Below are positions 19,040 to 29,361 of a DNA stretch of 64,000 nt, piece by piece (position 1 is the stretch's first letter; each line of letters begins with the position of its first letter). Both the position numbers and the translations under genes were made by a program. Below the pieces are notes generated by a model. It ran no database searches. It was given only the letters and a program-made list of their open reading frames with translations, and was not told the DNA's origin. This stretch comes from Streptomyces albireticuli (GTDB taxonomy: Bacteria; Actinomycetota; Actinomycetes; Streptomycetales; Streptomycetaceae): the NCBI RefSeq assembly GCF_002192455.1, contig NZ_CP021744.1:5055501-5119500 (forward strand), read 5' to 3'.

Positions 19040-20710
19040 GTGAAGAGTGAGAGCGTGGCCGTGGTCGAGGCGGCGCGAGCCGGGGACCCGGCGGCACAGG
19101 ACCAGCTCGTCGCCGCCTACCTGCCACTCGTCTACAACATCGTCGGACGGGCGCTGAACGGCCACGCCGACGTCGACGACGTGGTGCAGGAAACCATGCT
19201 CCGCGTCATCAACGGCCTGGAGGAGCTGCGCGACCCCGCGTGCTTCCGCTCCTGGCTCGTGGCCGTCACCACCAACCAGATACGCAGCCACTGGCGGGAC
19301 CGCCCCGAGGCACCCGTCAGTGGTCTTCAGGAAGCCGCCGAAGTACCCGACCCCCGCGCGGACTTCGTCGACCTGACCATCGTCCGCCTCGGCCTCCAGG
19401 GGCAGCGCAGGGAGGTCGCCGAGGCCACCCGCTGGCTCGACGAGGGCGAGCAGACCGTCCTGTCCCTGTGGTGGCTGGAGGCCGCCGGCGAGCTCACCCG
19501 CGCCGAGGTCGCCGCCGCCCTGGAGCTGTCCGCCGCGCACACGGCCGTCCGCGTGCAGCGCACCAAGGAGCAGCTCGACACGGCGCGCGGGATCGTACGG
19601 GCCCTCGCCGCCGCCCCGCGCTGCCGGGAGCTCGCCGAGCTCACCGCCCCCTGGGACGGCGTCCCGTCCGCCCTGTGGCGCAAGCGCATCGCCCGCCACG
19701 CGCGCGGCTGTGCCGCCTGCGGCGGGGCCTGGTCGGCGCTGGTGCCCGCGGAGGGACTCCTCGTCGGCCTCGGCCTGGTGCCGGTCGCCGGGGCGCTGCT
19801 GGGCTGGTGGGGCGGCGGCGCCGTGGTCGGCACGGACGCCATGGCCCCCACCGCCGCCACGACGGCCATGCCGTCCGTGACGGGTGCGGGGCGCCACCGT
19901 ACGGGCGCCGGCGACGGCGGGACCCGTGGCGGCGGCCACCGCGCGCGGCGGCCGCGCACCGCCAAGCGGGTCGCGGTCGGCGCGGCCGCGCTGGCCCTCC
20001 TGACCGGCGGCGTGGTGGGCGGCATGGAGCTCTTCACCGGCTCCCCCGACCGCGAGGACCGGCCGGTGAAGGCCGGCGAGGAGCTGCCCGGCCAGGTCAG
20101 GCCGCTGGGCGCGGAGGGCTCCGCGCGGCCGTCCTCGCCGTCCGCCTCGGCCAGTGCCTCCGCCGGTGCGAGCGCCTCCCCGAAGGCGAGCGCTTCCGCG
20201 TCCGCCTCTGCCTCCGCCCCGGCGAGCGCGTCCCCGAGCGGCGGTGCGGACTCCCCGTCGCCGAAGGCCGGCGCCACGACGGAGGCCGCCAAGCCGAAGA
20301 AGTCCAAGGCCCCGTCCGGCGTCACGGGCGGCGGCCTCGCCCAGCAGGTCACGGCCCTCGTCAACACCGAACGCGCCAAGGCCGGCTGCGGCCCCCTCAC
20401 TCAGAACAGCCTCCTCGACGCAGCCGCGCAGGGCCACTCCGACGACATGGCCGCCCGCGGGTTCTTCGACCACACCAACCCGGACGGGGCGGGGCCGGGG
20501 GAGCGGGTGACGGCGGCGGGGTACCGCTGGAGCACGTACGGGGAGAACATCGCTCGCGGGCAGCGGAGTGCGGCGTCGGTGATGGATTCCTGGATGAACA
20601 GTGACGGGCACCGGAAGAACATCCTGAACTGCTCGTTCAAGGAGATCGGGGTGGGGGTGAACCACGCGGCGGGTGGGCCGCGGTGGACGCAGGTGTTCGG
20701 GGCGCGGTGA
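19040..20710 (+). CDS. ECF sigma factor fused to a zinc anti-sigma motif, membrane helix and CAP domain
   Basis: In order, this 556-residue protein has sigma region 2 (about 17-85, with the DVDDVVQETMLR helix), region 4 (132-187), a zinc anti-sigma motif H220-x3-C224-x2-C227, a membrane helix (311-333), a Ser/Ala/Pro-rich linker (about 365-430), and a CAP/SCP-PR1 domain (434-556) with His478, Glu502 and His524. It looks like a sigma factor with its own anti-sigma anchor and an extracellular sensing domain. A basic loop before the helix supports cytoplasmic N-terminus and external CAP. The GTG at 19040 has GAGG nine bases upstream; ATG at 19025 is an alternative. Confidence 0.85.
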   Translation: MKSESVAVVEAARAGDPAAQDQLVAAYLPLVYNIVGRALNGHADVDDVVQETMLRVINGLEELRDPACFRSWLVAVTTNQIRSHWRDRPEAPVSGLQEAAEVPDPRADFVDLTIVRLGLQGQRREVAEATRWLDEGEQTVLSLWWLEAAGELTRAEVAAALELSAAHTAVRVQRTKEQLDTARGIVRALAAAPRCRELAELTAPWDGVPSALWRKRIARHARGCAACGGAWSALVPAEGLLVGLGLVPVAGALLGWWGGGAVVGTDAMAPTAATTAMPSVTGAGRHRTGAGDGGTRGGGHRARRPRTAKRVAVGAAALALLTGGVVGGMELFTGSPDREDRPVKAGEELPGQVRPLGAEGSARPSSPSASASASAGASASPKASASASASASAPASASPSGGADSPSPKAGATTEAAKPKKSKAPSGVTGGGLAQQVTALVNTERAKAGCGPLTQNSLLDAAAQGHSDDMAARGFFDHTNPDGAGPGERVTAAGYRWSTYGENIARGQRSAASVMDSWMNSDGHRKNILNCSFKEIGVGVNHAAGGPRWTQVFGAR

Positions 20711-20727
20711 GTCCGGGGGTGGGGGTG

Positions 20728-21004
20728 CGCCTGCGGCGGGCCTTTCCCCACCCCGCCCCTTCCCGGAACCGGGGCTCCGCCCCGGACCCCGGTCCTCAAG
20801 CGCCGGGCGGGCTGAGTTCTCGCCCGGAACCGGGCGAGAAAGCCGTCCCTGACACAGGGGAAAGCCGACTTCGGACAGGGGCAAAAACCAGCCCGGCCGG
20901 CGCTTGAGGCCACCGCGCGTCAGCGCGGAACGGGGGTCCGGGGGCTTGCCCCCGGTTTCGGGAAGGGGCGGGGCTGGGGAAGAAGCCCCGCGCAGCGGCA
21001 ACCC
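20728..21004. repeat. Second inverted pair of GC-rich palindromic repeats
   Basis: Two copies of the repeat family face each other (about 20728-20816 and 20888-21004) between the convergent sigma/CAP and sdhB genes. The 70-bp spacer holds a separate perfect 11-bp hairpin (20817-20827 with 20830-20840). These hairpins probably act as a two-way terminator. No gene is seen in the stretch. Confidence 0.8.
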
Positions 21005-21759
21005 CTACCCGCCCCGCCGTGCCCCGCCCCGCAGCGACGCCCGCAAGAACTCCCGGTTCATCGTCGCGATCGACTGCAAAGGAATCCCCTTCGGGCAAGC
21101 CGTCGCACACTCCCCCGTGTTCGTGCACCCCCCGAACCCCTCCGCGTCCATCGCCCCCACCATGTCCAGCACCCGCGACCCCCGCTCCGGTCCGCCCTGC
21201 GGCAGCACGTTCAGGTGCACGACCTTCGCCGACGTGAAGAGCATCGCCGACCCGTTCGGGCAGGCCGCCACGCACGCCCCGCACCCGATGCACTCGGCGT
21301 GCTCGAAGGCCAGGTCGGCCACGGGCTTGGGCACGGGCGTGGCGTGGGCCTCGGGCGCGGAGCCCGTGGGGACGGAGACGTAGCCGCCGGAGCCGATGAC
21401 GCGGTCGAACGCGGACCGGTCCACGACCAGGTCCTTCACGACGGGGAAGGCCGCCGCCCGCCACGGCTCGACGTCGACGGTGTCGCCGTCGGTGAAGTGC
21501 CGCATGTGCAGCTGGCAGGTGGTGGTCCGCTCGGGGCCGTGCGCCTGGCCGTTGATGACCATGCCGCAGGCGCCGCAGATGCCCTCGCGGCAGTCGTGGT
21601 CGAAGGCGACGGGCTCGTCGCCGGCGAGGATCAGCTCCTCGTTGAGGTGGTCGAGCATCTCCAGGAAGGACATGTCCTCGCTGATGCCGGAGACCTCGTA
21701 GGAGGTCATGGCGCCCGCCGCGTCGGCGGTGCGCTGGCGCCAGATGCGCAGGGTGAGGT

Positions 21760-21763
<4 letters not shown>
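21005..21763 (-). CDS. sdhB: Succinate dehydrogenase/fumarate reductase iron-sulfur subunit
   Basis: This 252-residue subunit carries electrons from the flavoprotein to quinone. The plant-type ferredoxin motif CREGICGACG binds the 2Fe-2S cluster, ECIGCGACVAACPNG begins the 4Fe-4S/3Fe-4S set, and CTNTGECATACPKGIP completes it. The GTG start at 21763 overlaps the sdhA stop (GTGA). It is the last gene of sdhCAB. The sequence belongs to the three-subunit type with a single cytochrome b anchor. Confidence 0.95.
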
Positions 21764-23706
<1,943 letters not shown>

Positions 23707-23708
23707 GC

Positions 23709-24413
23709 TCAGCTCACGACTCCAGTCATGACTCCCACGGGCACGGCGATGAAGCCGCAGGTCAGCACCAGCGCCAGCGCGTTGGCCAGGGTCTTGAACA
23801 GCCGGTCCCGGCGCGGCGAGTTCGCGCCCAGGGTCTGCGCGGCGCTCCAGAACCCGTGGCGGATGTGCAGCCCGAGGGCCAGCATCGCCACGATGTAGAG
23901 GGCGGTGACGGGCGGCCGGTCGAAGGAGGCGACGAGGTTCTCGTACGGGCGGCCCTCCTCGGCGTTGGGGTTCACCGTGAGGGTGGTCAGGTCGAGGATG
24001 TGCCAGACGATGAAGAGCCCGAGGATCACCCCGCCCCAGCGCATCGTGCGCGTCGCGTAGCTCGCCCGGCGCCGGGTGTGCGCGTACTTGCTCGGCCGCG
24101 CGGCCAGGTCGCGGCGGCTGAGCTGGAACGCGGCCACGCCGTGCAGCACCACCGCCGTGCCCAGCACCACCCGGGCGATCCACAGGAACCACGCGTGGTG
24201 CAGGAAGGGCTCGCCCACGGTGCGGATCCAGGCCCCGTAGTGGTTGAACTCCCCGGCCCCGAAGAACACCTTCAGATTGCCCAGCATGTGGGCGACCAGG
24301 TACGCCAGCATGATCACGCCGGTGACCGCCATGACCGCCTTCTTGCCCACGGTCGAGCGCCACACGGAGCCGATGAGGGACGGAGTCCGTTCCGTCCGGG
24401 TCGCCAGTGCCAT
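23709..24413 (-). CDS. sdhC: Succinate dehydrogenase cytochrome b subunit
   Basis: This 234-residue membrane anchor has five hydrophobic helices and His residues in AYLVAHMLGN, HHAWFLW, LHGVAAF, VWHILDL and GLHIRHGFW, suited to bind two haems b and quinone. The large single anchor fits the type-B succinate:quinone oxidoreductase. The ATG at 24413 was chosen over 24452 because it leaves a normal promoter space toward the divergent LysR gene. Confidence 0.93.
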   Translation of the reverse strand: MALATRTERTPSLIGSVWRSTVGKKAVMAVTGVIMLAYLVAHMLGNLKVFFGAGEFNHYGAWIRTVGEPFLHHAWFLWIARVVLGTAVVLHGVAAFQLSRRDLAARPSKYAHTRRRASYATRTMRWGGVILGLFIVWHILDLTTLTVNPNAEEGRPYENLVASFDRPPVTALYIVAMLALGLHIRHGFWSAAQTLGANSPRRDRLFKTLANALALVLTCGFIAVPVGVMTGVVS

Positions 24414-24473
24414 GGGACCCGACGCTAGGACCGGGATGTTCGATCCGTCCAAGACATGGTGGAGCTGGTTTCG

Positions 24474-24488
24474 ATAGGAGATGCCTAT
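24474..24488. promoter_or_regulatory. LysR-type binding box between sdhC and its divergent regulator
   Basis: ATAGG-AGATG-CCTAT is a perfect 15-bp interrupted palindrome that obeys the T-N11-A rule (T24475, A24487). It lies 61 bp upstream of sdhC and 14 bp upstream of the likely GTG start of the LysR gene, where autoregulation and control of sdhCAB could both occur. Confidence 0.6.
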
Positions 24489-24501
24489 ATACGATGCTCG
24501 G

Positions 24502-25425
24502 GTGCAGTTTCAGCAGCTCCGCTACTTCGCGACTCTTGCCGAAGTCCGTCACTTCACCCACGCGGCGGAGGCGCTGCACGTCGCGCAGCCCTCGCTCTCG
24601 CAGCAGATCCGCGCCCTCGAACGGGAGCTGGGCGCCGCCCTCTTCCACCGCGCCCGGGGCAACATCACGCTGACGGACGCGGGCGAGGCGCTGCTGCCGC
24701 TGGCCCGGCAGATCCTCGCCGACACCGAGACCGCGCGCCGCGAGGTCGAGGAGGTCGTCCAGCTGCGGCGCGGACGGGTCCGGCTCGGCGCCCCGCCGAG
24801 CCTGTGCGCGAGCCTGGTCCCCGACGTGCTGCGCGCCTACCACGCCCGCTACCCCGGCATCGAGCTCGTCGTCGACGAGGGCGGCTCGCAGGACCTGGTC
24901 CGCACCCTCGCGGCGGGCGGCCTCGACCTGGCCCTGATCATCACGCCGCTCGCGGTCGGCGCCCCCGCCCTGGCCGCCACCGAGCTCCTGCGCGAGGACC
25001 TGGTCGTCGTCTCCGCCCCCACCGCGCCCCCGCCCACCCGGCGCCGCGCGCTGCGCGTGGCGGACCTGGAGGGCCTGCCGATGGTGATGTTCCGGCGCGG
25101 CTACGACCTCCGCGAGATCACCACGGCGGCCTGCCGGGCGGCGGGCTTCGAGCCGGTGTTCACCGTCGAGGGCGGCGAGATGGACGCGGTCCTCGGCTTC
25201 GTCCGCGCCGGGCTCGGCCTCGCCGTCGTCCCCGGTATGGTCGCGGCCCGCTCAGGGCTGCGCGTCACGCCCTTCGAGGGCACCCGGATGCGGCGCACGA
25301 TCGCGGTGGCCCACCGTAAGGACGTCGCGCCGCCGAGAGCGGCACGGGAGCTGCGGGCGGTGCTGCTGGAGCACCTGGGGGTACGGGAGGGCGGGGGCCC
25401 GGCGGGCGACCCTCACCTCGGCTGA
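24502..25425 (+). CDS. LysR-family transcriptional regulator divergent from sdhCAB
   Basis: This protein of about 307 residues has an N-terminal winged helix-turn-helix (FTHAAEALHVAQPSLSQQIRALE) and a periplasmic-binding-protein-like effector domain (from about 85). The frame is open from ATG 24481, but that ATG lies inside the LysR box and directly touches AGGAG. The GTG at 24502 starts the usual family N-terminus QFQQLRYF, so I prefer it. Its position suggests control of the adjacent succinate dehydrogenase genes. The effector is unknown. Confidence 0.88.
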   Translation: MQFQQLRYFATLAEVRHFTHAAEALHVAQPSLSQQIRALERELGAALFHRARGNITLTDAGEALLPLARQILADTETARREVEEVVQLRRGRVRLGAPPSLCASLVPDVLRAYHARYPGIELVVDEGGSQDLVRTLAAGGLDLALIITPLAVGAPALAATELLREDLVVVSAPTAPPPTRRRALRVADLEGLPMVMFRRGYDLREITTAACRAAGFEPVFTVEGGEMDAVLGFVRAGLGLAVVPGMVAARSGLRVTPFEGTRMRRTIAVAHRKDVAPPRAARELRAVLLEHLGVREGGGPAGDPHLG

Positions 25426-25432
25426 CCGGCCG

Positions 25433-25792
25433 TCACCCCCACAGCGCCCCGCCCAGCGCGACCCCCGCCCACGCCGCGCCCAGGCCGGCCGCCACGCTCC
25501 CGAGCACGTTCGCCGCCGCGTAGCCGCGGGCGCCGGTGGCGGCCAGGTTCAGGGTCTCGTAGGAGAAGGTGGAGTACGTGGTGAGCGCGCCGCAGAAGCC
25601 CGTGCCCAGGAGCAGCCGGAGGTGGTCCGGGGCGGCGGCGGTGAGGACGCCGAGGACCAGGCAGCCCACGACGTTCACCGTGAACGTGCCCCAGGGGAGC
25701 ACGGAGTCGTGCCGGGCCTGCACGGCCCGGTCGGTGAGATAGCGCAGCGGGGCGCCGGCCATGGCACCGCCGACGACGAGCAGCCAGTTCAC
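25433..25792 (-). CDS. crcB: Fluoride ion channel CrcB/Fluc
   Basis: This 119-residue protein has four hydrophobic helices and the Fluc signatures GAPLRYL, GTFTVNVVGC and GFCGALTTYSTFSYE; the Asn and the GxTTxSTF segment line the fluoride pore. Fluc works as a dual-topology dimer in the cytoplasmic membrane and leaks fluoride out. A second crcB lies upstream, so the two may form a heterodimer. The GTG start at 25792 overlaps the DUF190 stop. Confidence 0.93.
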   Translation of the reverse strand: MNWLLVVGGAMAGAPLRYLTDRAVQARHDSVLPWGTFTVNVVGCLVLGVLTAAAPDHLRLLLGTGFCGALTTYSTFSYETLNLAATGARGYAAANVLGSVAAGLGAAWAGVALGGALWG

Positions 25793-26433
25793 GCGGGGCG
25801 CCCCCCGCCGCCGGGCCGGCGGACGACCTCCACCTCGTCGAGGACGACCAGCCGGTCCGCGCCCAGGAGCTCGTCCAGGACGGGCAGGAACGCCCGTACG
25901 CGCTCCTCGGTGTCGACGATCACGACGGCCACCGGCAGGTCCTCGCTGAGGGACAGCAGCCGGGCGGTGTGCACGACCGAGGAGGCGCCGAAGCCCTCGA
26001 CGCCGTGGAAGACGCTCGCGCCCGCCAGCCCCGCGGCGTGGGCGCGGTGCACGATCTCGGTGTGGAGGGGGCGGTGGTGCCAGGTGTCGGAATCGCCGAG
26101 GTAGACCGTGAGCCGGAGGGCGGGGCGGCCCAGGGGAGTGGTGGGGGCGGGTGTGCCGTTCGGGGACGAGTCCTCAGGGGGCGCGCCGGGATCGGTCGTG
26201 CCGTCCGGGGGCGCGCCCTTCGGGCTCGCGCCGCCGGGGGCCGCGCCGTGTCCGGGCCGGCCGTCCGGGGACGAGCCGTCGGGGGCCCCGCCGGGGCTCG
26301 GCCTGCCGTTCGGCGACGAACCGTTGGGGGACGTGCCGTTCGACGAACCGTTCCGGGACGCGCCGTCGGCGGGCGTGCCGCCCCCGGGCGTCCCGTTCGG
26401 ACCGTTCGTCCCGTTCGGAAGCTTCGCGTTCAT
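25789..26433 (-). CDS. DUF190 protein with a repetitive N-terminal extension
   Basis: This 214-residue protein ends in a DUF190 domain (about residues 105-205), a small PII-like fold often encoded between two crcB genes and thought to modulate the fluoride channel. Residues 1-100 are unusual: a low-complexity chain of NG, DG and PG steps (SPNG, SPDG, PPDG) with no predicted fold. The ATG at 26433 overlaps the upstream crcB stop (ATGA), and the gene's own stop overlaps the next crcB. A start closer to the domain would remove the coupling. Confidence 0.85.
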   Translation of the reverse strand: MNAKLPNGTNGPNGTPGGGTPADGASRNGSSNGTSPNGSSPNGRPSPGGAPDGSSPDGRPGHGAAPGGASPKGAPPDGTTDPGAPPEDSSPNGTPAPTTPLGRPALRLTVYLGDSDTWHHRPLHTEIVHRAHAAGLAGASVFHGVEGFGASSVVHTARLLSLSEDLPVAVVIVDTEERVRAFLPVLDELLGADRLVVLDEVEVVRRPGGGGRPA

Positions 26434-26900
26434 CCCGTCCTCCCTTCCGTGAGGCGCCGGGTCGCGGCCGCCGCCGCCCACACCGCCGCCAGCGCCGCGA
26501 CCGGCGTGCCCACGCAGTACGCGACCGCCGTCGGCAGCCGCCCGTCCTCGGCCAGCCGCCGGACGTCCACCGCGTACGTGGAGAACGTCGTGAAGCCGCC
26601 GAGGACCCCGGTGCCGAGGAACGGCCGCAGCAGCCGGTGGGGTGCCGGAAGCCCGGCGATGACCGTAAGGAGGACGCCGATCAGGGCGCACCCGGCGGTG
26701 TTGACCAGGAACGTGGTCCAGGGGAAGGCCCCGCCCGCCGTCGGCCACAGCAGGCCCGCGCCGTAGCGGGCGGCCGCGCCCAGGCCGCCGCCGAGCGACA
26801 CGGCGCAGACCACCGCCCCCTGCCCGTCCCGCCGGGGCCGGGCGCGGCCGGGCGCGCGCAGCCCGGGGCCGCTGTCTGCCACTGCCCGTGACGGGCCCAT
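26430..26900 (-). CDS. crcB: Fluoride ion channel CrcB/Fluc, second copy
   Basis: This 156-residue paralogue has GGGLGAAARYG, FPWTTFLVNTAGC and GVLGGFTTFSTYAVD, the Fluc pore elements, in a four-helix protein. The N-terminal 30 residues are basic and extend beyond the usual start. GGAGGCGGAG immediately precedes the ATG. It is the first gene of a crcB-DUF190-crcB operon. I looked for a fluoride riboswitch upstream and found none. Confidence 0.93.
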   Translation of the reverse strand: MGPSRAVADSGPGLRAPGRARPRRDGQGAVVCAVSLGGGLGAAARYGAGLLWPTAGGAFPWTTFLVNTAGCALIGVLLTVIAGLPAPHRLLRPFLGTGVLGGFTTFSTYAVDVRRLAEDGRLPTAVAYCVGTPVAALAAVWAAAAATRRLTEGRTG

Positions 26901-27154
26901 CTCCGCCTCCTACTCGCAGACCCCCTCGCGGAGGCGCGGTCGTACGCAAGTAGGGACCGTCGGCGGCGTCCGCGCCGCGGTTCGGGTACGGCGGGCCCCA
27001 CCGCCGCGCGGCGGCCCGTCCGAGGCCGCCGGATCCGGGGCCGTACGGCCGGGAACAGGCGGGTGACCGGCACGGCCGCCACCGGATTCCAGGCTACCGG
27101 CGGGGCACCGGGACGGCGCGAGGGGCCGCCGGCGCCCCCGGCGACGGGCCGGGC

Positions 27155-28638
27155 TCAGGCGCTGCCCGCCGGGGCCCGCCCCGTCACGGCCGTCAGATAG
27201 GCGTCGGCCCGGTCGGCGTCCATGAACCAGTCCTGGAGGCTCGCCGGGTCCGCGTAGCCGTTGAAGTACCGGTGCGCCACCTCGGGGTGGCCGGCCGCCG
27301 CCTCCAGGATCCGCGCGGCGTGCCCGGGCAGCGGCTCCAGCAGCATGTTGGAGAAGGCCGTCACATGGCGGGCGTGCTCCCAGTACGCGGCGAACGTCCG
27401 CAGCATCCACGTGCGGTCGAACGGCCGGTCGCCGTGGGCCAGGACGGCCCGGAGGTAGGTGTCGGCGCAGCGGGCCGCGCTGTTGGCGCCCTGGCCCGAC
27501 ACCGGGTCGTTGAGGACCACCGCGTCCGCCATGCCGAGGACGTGACGGTCCTCCGCGACCCGCGCCACCGGGTGCCGGACGACGGGGGTGACGGCGCCGG
27601 TGAGCGCCGCGCCCGCGTCCGTCGGCTCCAGCCCCGCGCACAGCTCGTACTCCCACGGCAGGTGGGTCCGCAGCAGCTCCAGCGTCCGCGCGGCCGTCGC
27701 GTCCGGCCCGGGGCGGTCCTGCCAGCAGTCGAAGGGGCCGCCCGGCCGGGCCGTCCACATCAGCATCGCGCACGGCCCGGACACGGTCGTGCCCTCCATG
27801 GCGAAGAACTCCCCGAGGTCCGCCACGGGGTTGGTCCGCACCTGCGCGCCGGGGGCCCGCGGGTCCCGGGCCACGCCGTGCGCGTAGAGGGCGGCCAGGT
27901 GCCGCCGGGGACGGTCGTACGGGCTGTGCCGCGCGTCGCGGCCGAAGATCTCCGAGAGCGGGCCGTGCCCGGTGGCGACGACCGTCAGATCGTGCGCGGC
28001 GGCGATCCGTTCCAGCTGACCGGGCTCGACCGCGCCGTACTCCACCCGGCCGCCGCGCTCCTCCACCAGCTCCAGCCAGCGGGCCGTCTTCACCCGCTGG
28101 TCGACCGACCGCGCCGGCTCGTCGAGCGTCGCGCTCAGCCGGGCGGACAGGGTGCCGGGCGGGTCGGCGGCGGCCAGCCGCAGGCCGGTGAGCGGGGGTG
28201 CCTCCGCCTCCCACAGGTCCAGGCCGGCGGCGCGCTCCAGGGCGAGGGCGGGGCCGAACATGACCTGGGTGGAGAGGACGCGGCCGGTCCGGAGCCGCTC
28301 GGGGGTACGGGCGGCGTGGACGGTGACTTCGTAGGCGGGGCTGCCGGGGGCGCCGGGGCCGCCCGAGCTGCCGGGGCCGCCGGCGTCGGGGGTGTCCCGG
28401 GAGCCCCCGGTGTTCTGGGCGCTTCCGGCGTCCTGGGCGGTGCCGGTGCCTCCGGTGTCCCTGACACCTCCGGTGTCGCCGGCAGCTCTGCTGTCCCCAC
28501 CGCCCCGGCCGCCTCCGCTGTCCCCGCCGCCCCGGTGGTCCCGGCGTTCCCCGGACCCTCCCCGGCGCGCCCGGCCAGCAGCCCCAGGGCCAGCTGGAGC
28601 CCCGCCTGCCCCGCGCCGACAATCGCGATCCTGCGCAC
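27155..28638 (-). pseudogene. Styrene/indole-monooxygenase-like flavoprotein, frameshifted
   Basis: Two frames are needed to build this StyA-type FAD monooxygenase. The first frame starts at GTG 28638 and gives RRIAIVGAGQAGLQLALGLL, the FAD-binding GxGxxG. The second frame holds the rest from about 28340, beginning YEVTVHAARTPERLRTGRVLS and continuing to the stop at 27155. Between them is about 220 bp of GC-rich low-complexity DNA not expected in the family. The span is not a multiple of three, so a frameshift lies in this insert. A single 525-residue frame from 28732 exists but lacks the FAD motif. A sequencing error is possible. No StyB-type reductase is nearby. Confidence 0.65.
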
Positions 28639-29361
28639 CGCCGCCTCCACCGGGCCCGGGGGTCGCCCGCCGCGTGACCGCCGCGTGGTCCGAATCCGAC
28701 GGCCCGGGGTCCTCGTCCGGGGCCGTGTCCATGGTCGGAAAGCCGGGTCCTCATCCGTTGTAGCGGCGTCCGGCGCCCGGTGTACAGACGCCGCGTGGGT
28801 GCCACGGCCGGCCCCGCCCCCGCCCTCGCCCCTGCCTACGCCCCGCCATCGCCCTCGCCCTCCGGCCCTCCCTCGCCCGGGGCCCCGGGAATTGGCCTGA
28901 TGTGTGCCAGGGACACCGACCCCGGCGGCCGGGGTCGGCGCCGGGCACCCGGCCACCGGACCCCGGTCGAAGGCCCGTACGACCGTGACGTGCGGTGGCG
29001 CGCGCCCCGGCACACCCACCGCCCGCCCCGGTCACGGCCGGACCGATTTCGCGCATCTGCGCAACAGCCGAATATGAGCCACATTCACGTGCGCCCGACC
29101 CCCGCCCGCCGGGGCAGGAACCCCCCTCGCGGGACAAGAGCGCGCAACGGGCGCACCAGGAGACACGGGGGGCGCCCGCATAAAGGCCCTGCGGCCCCTC
29201 GGCGCGCCCCAGGCATGACCCATTCCGGTATGGCAGGAAACCGTCGCTTCCCGCGCGCTGCGATGGGAAGTCTTACGGCCGGTCACGCTCCGCCGATGCG
29301 AGCGGAGCATCCGCCCGGCAGGGTCGGTCGCAGGGCCGAAGCCGATCCAGGGAGGCACACG
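28639..29361. other. Gene-free stretch before the polyprenyl synthetase-like gene
   Basis: I see no convincing gene here. The open frames are Arg/Pro-rich shadows without family motifs. A 7-bp hairpin (29287-29293 with 29302-29308) lies in the probable leader of the downstream gene, and GGGAGG (29350-29355) is that gene's ribosome-binding site. No clear -35/-10 pair was found. Confidence 0.5.

Noticed and set aside
24481..24501. ATG start for the LysR gene
   Set aside because: It lies within the operator, its AGGAG has no spacing, and the family N-terminus begins at GTG 24502.
26901..27154. Fluoride riboswitch upstream of crcB
   Set aside because: The characteristic aptamer sequence and pseudoknot elements were not found on the minus strand.
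27272..28900. 542-residue plus-strand frame with collagen-like Gly repeats
   Set aside because: It is antisense to the conserved StyA-like coding region and arises from GC-rich low complexity.
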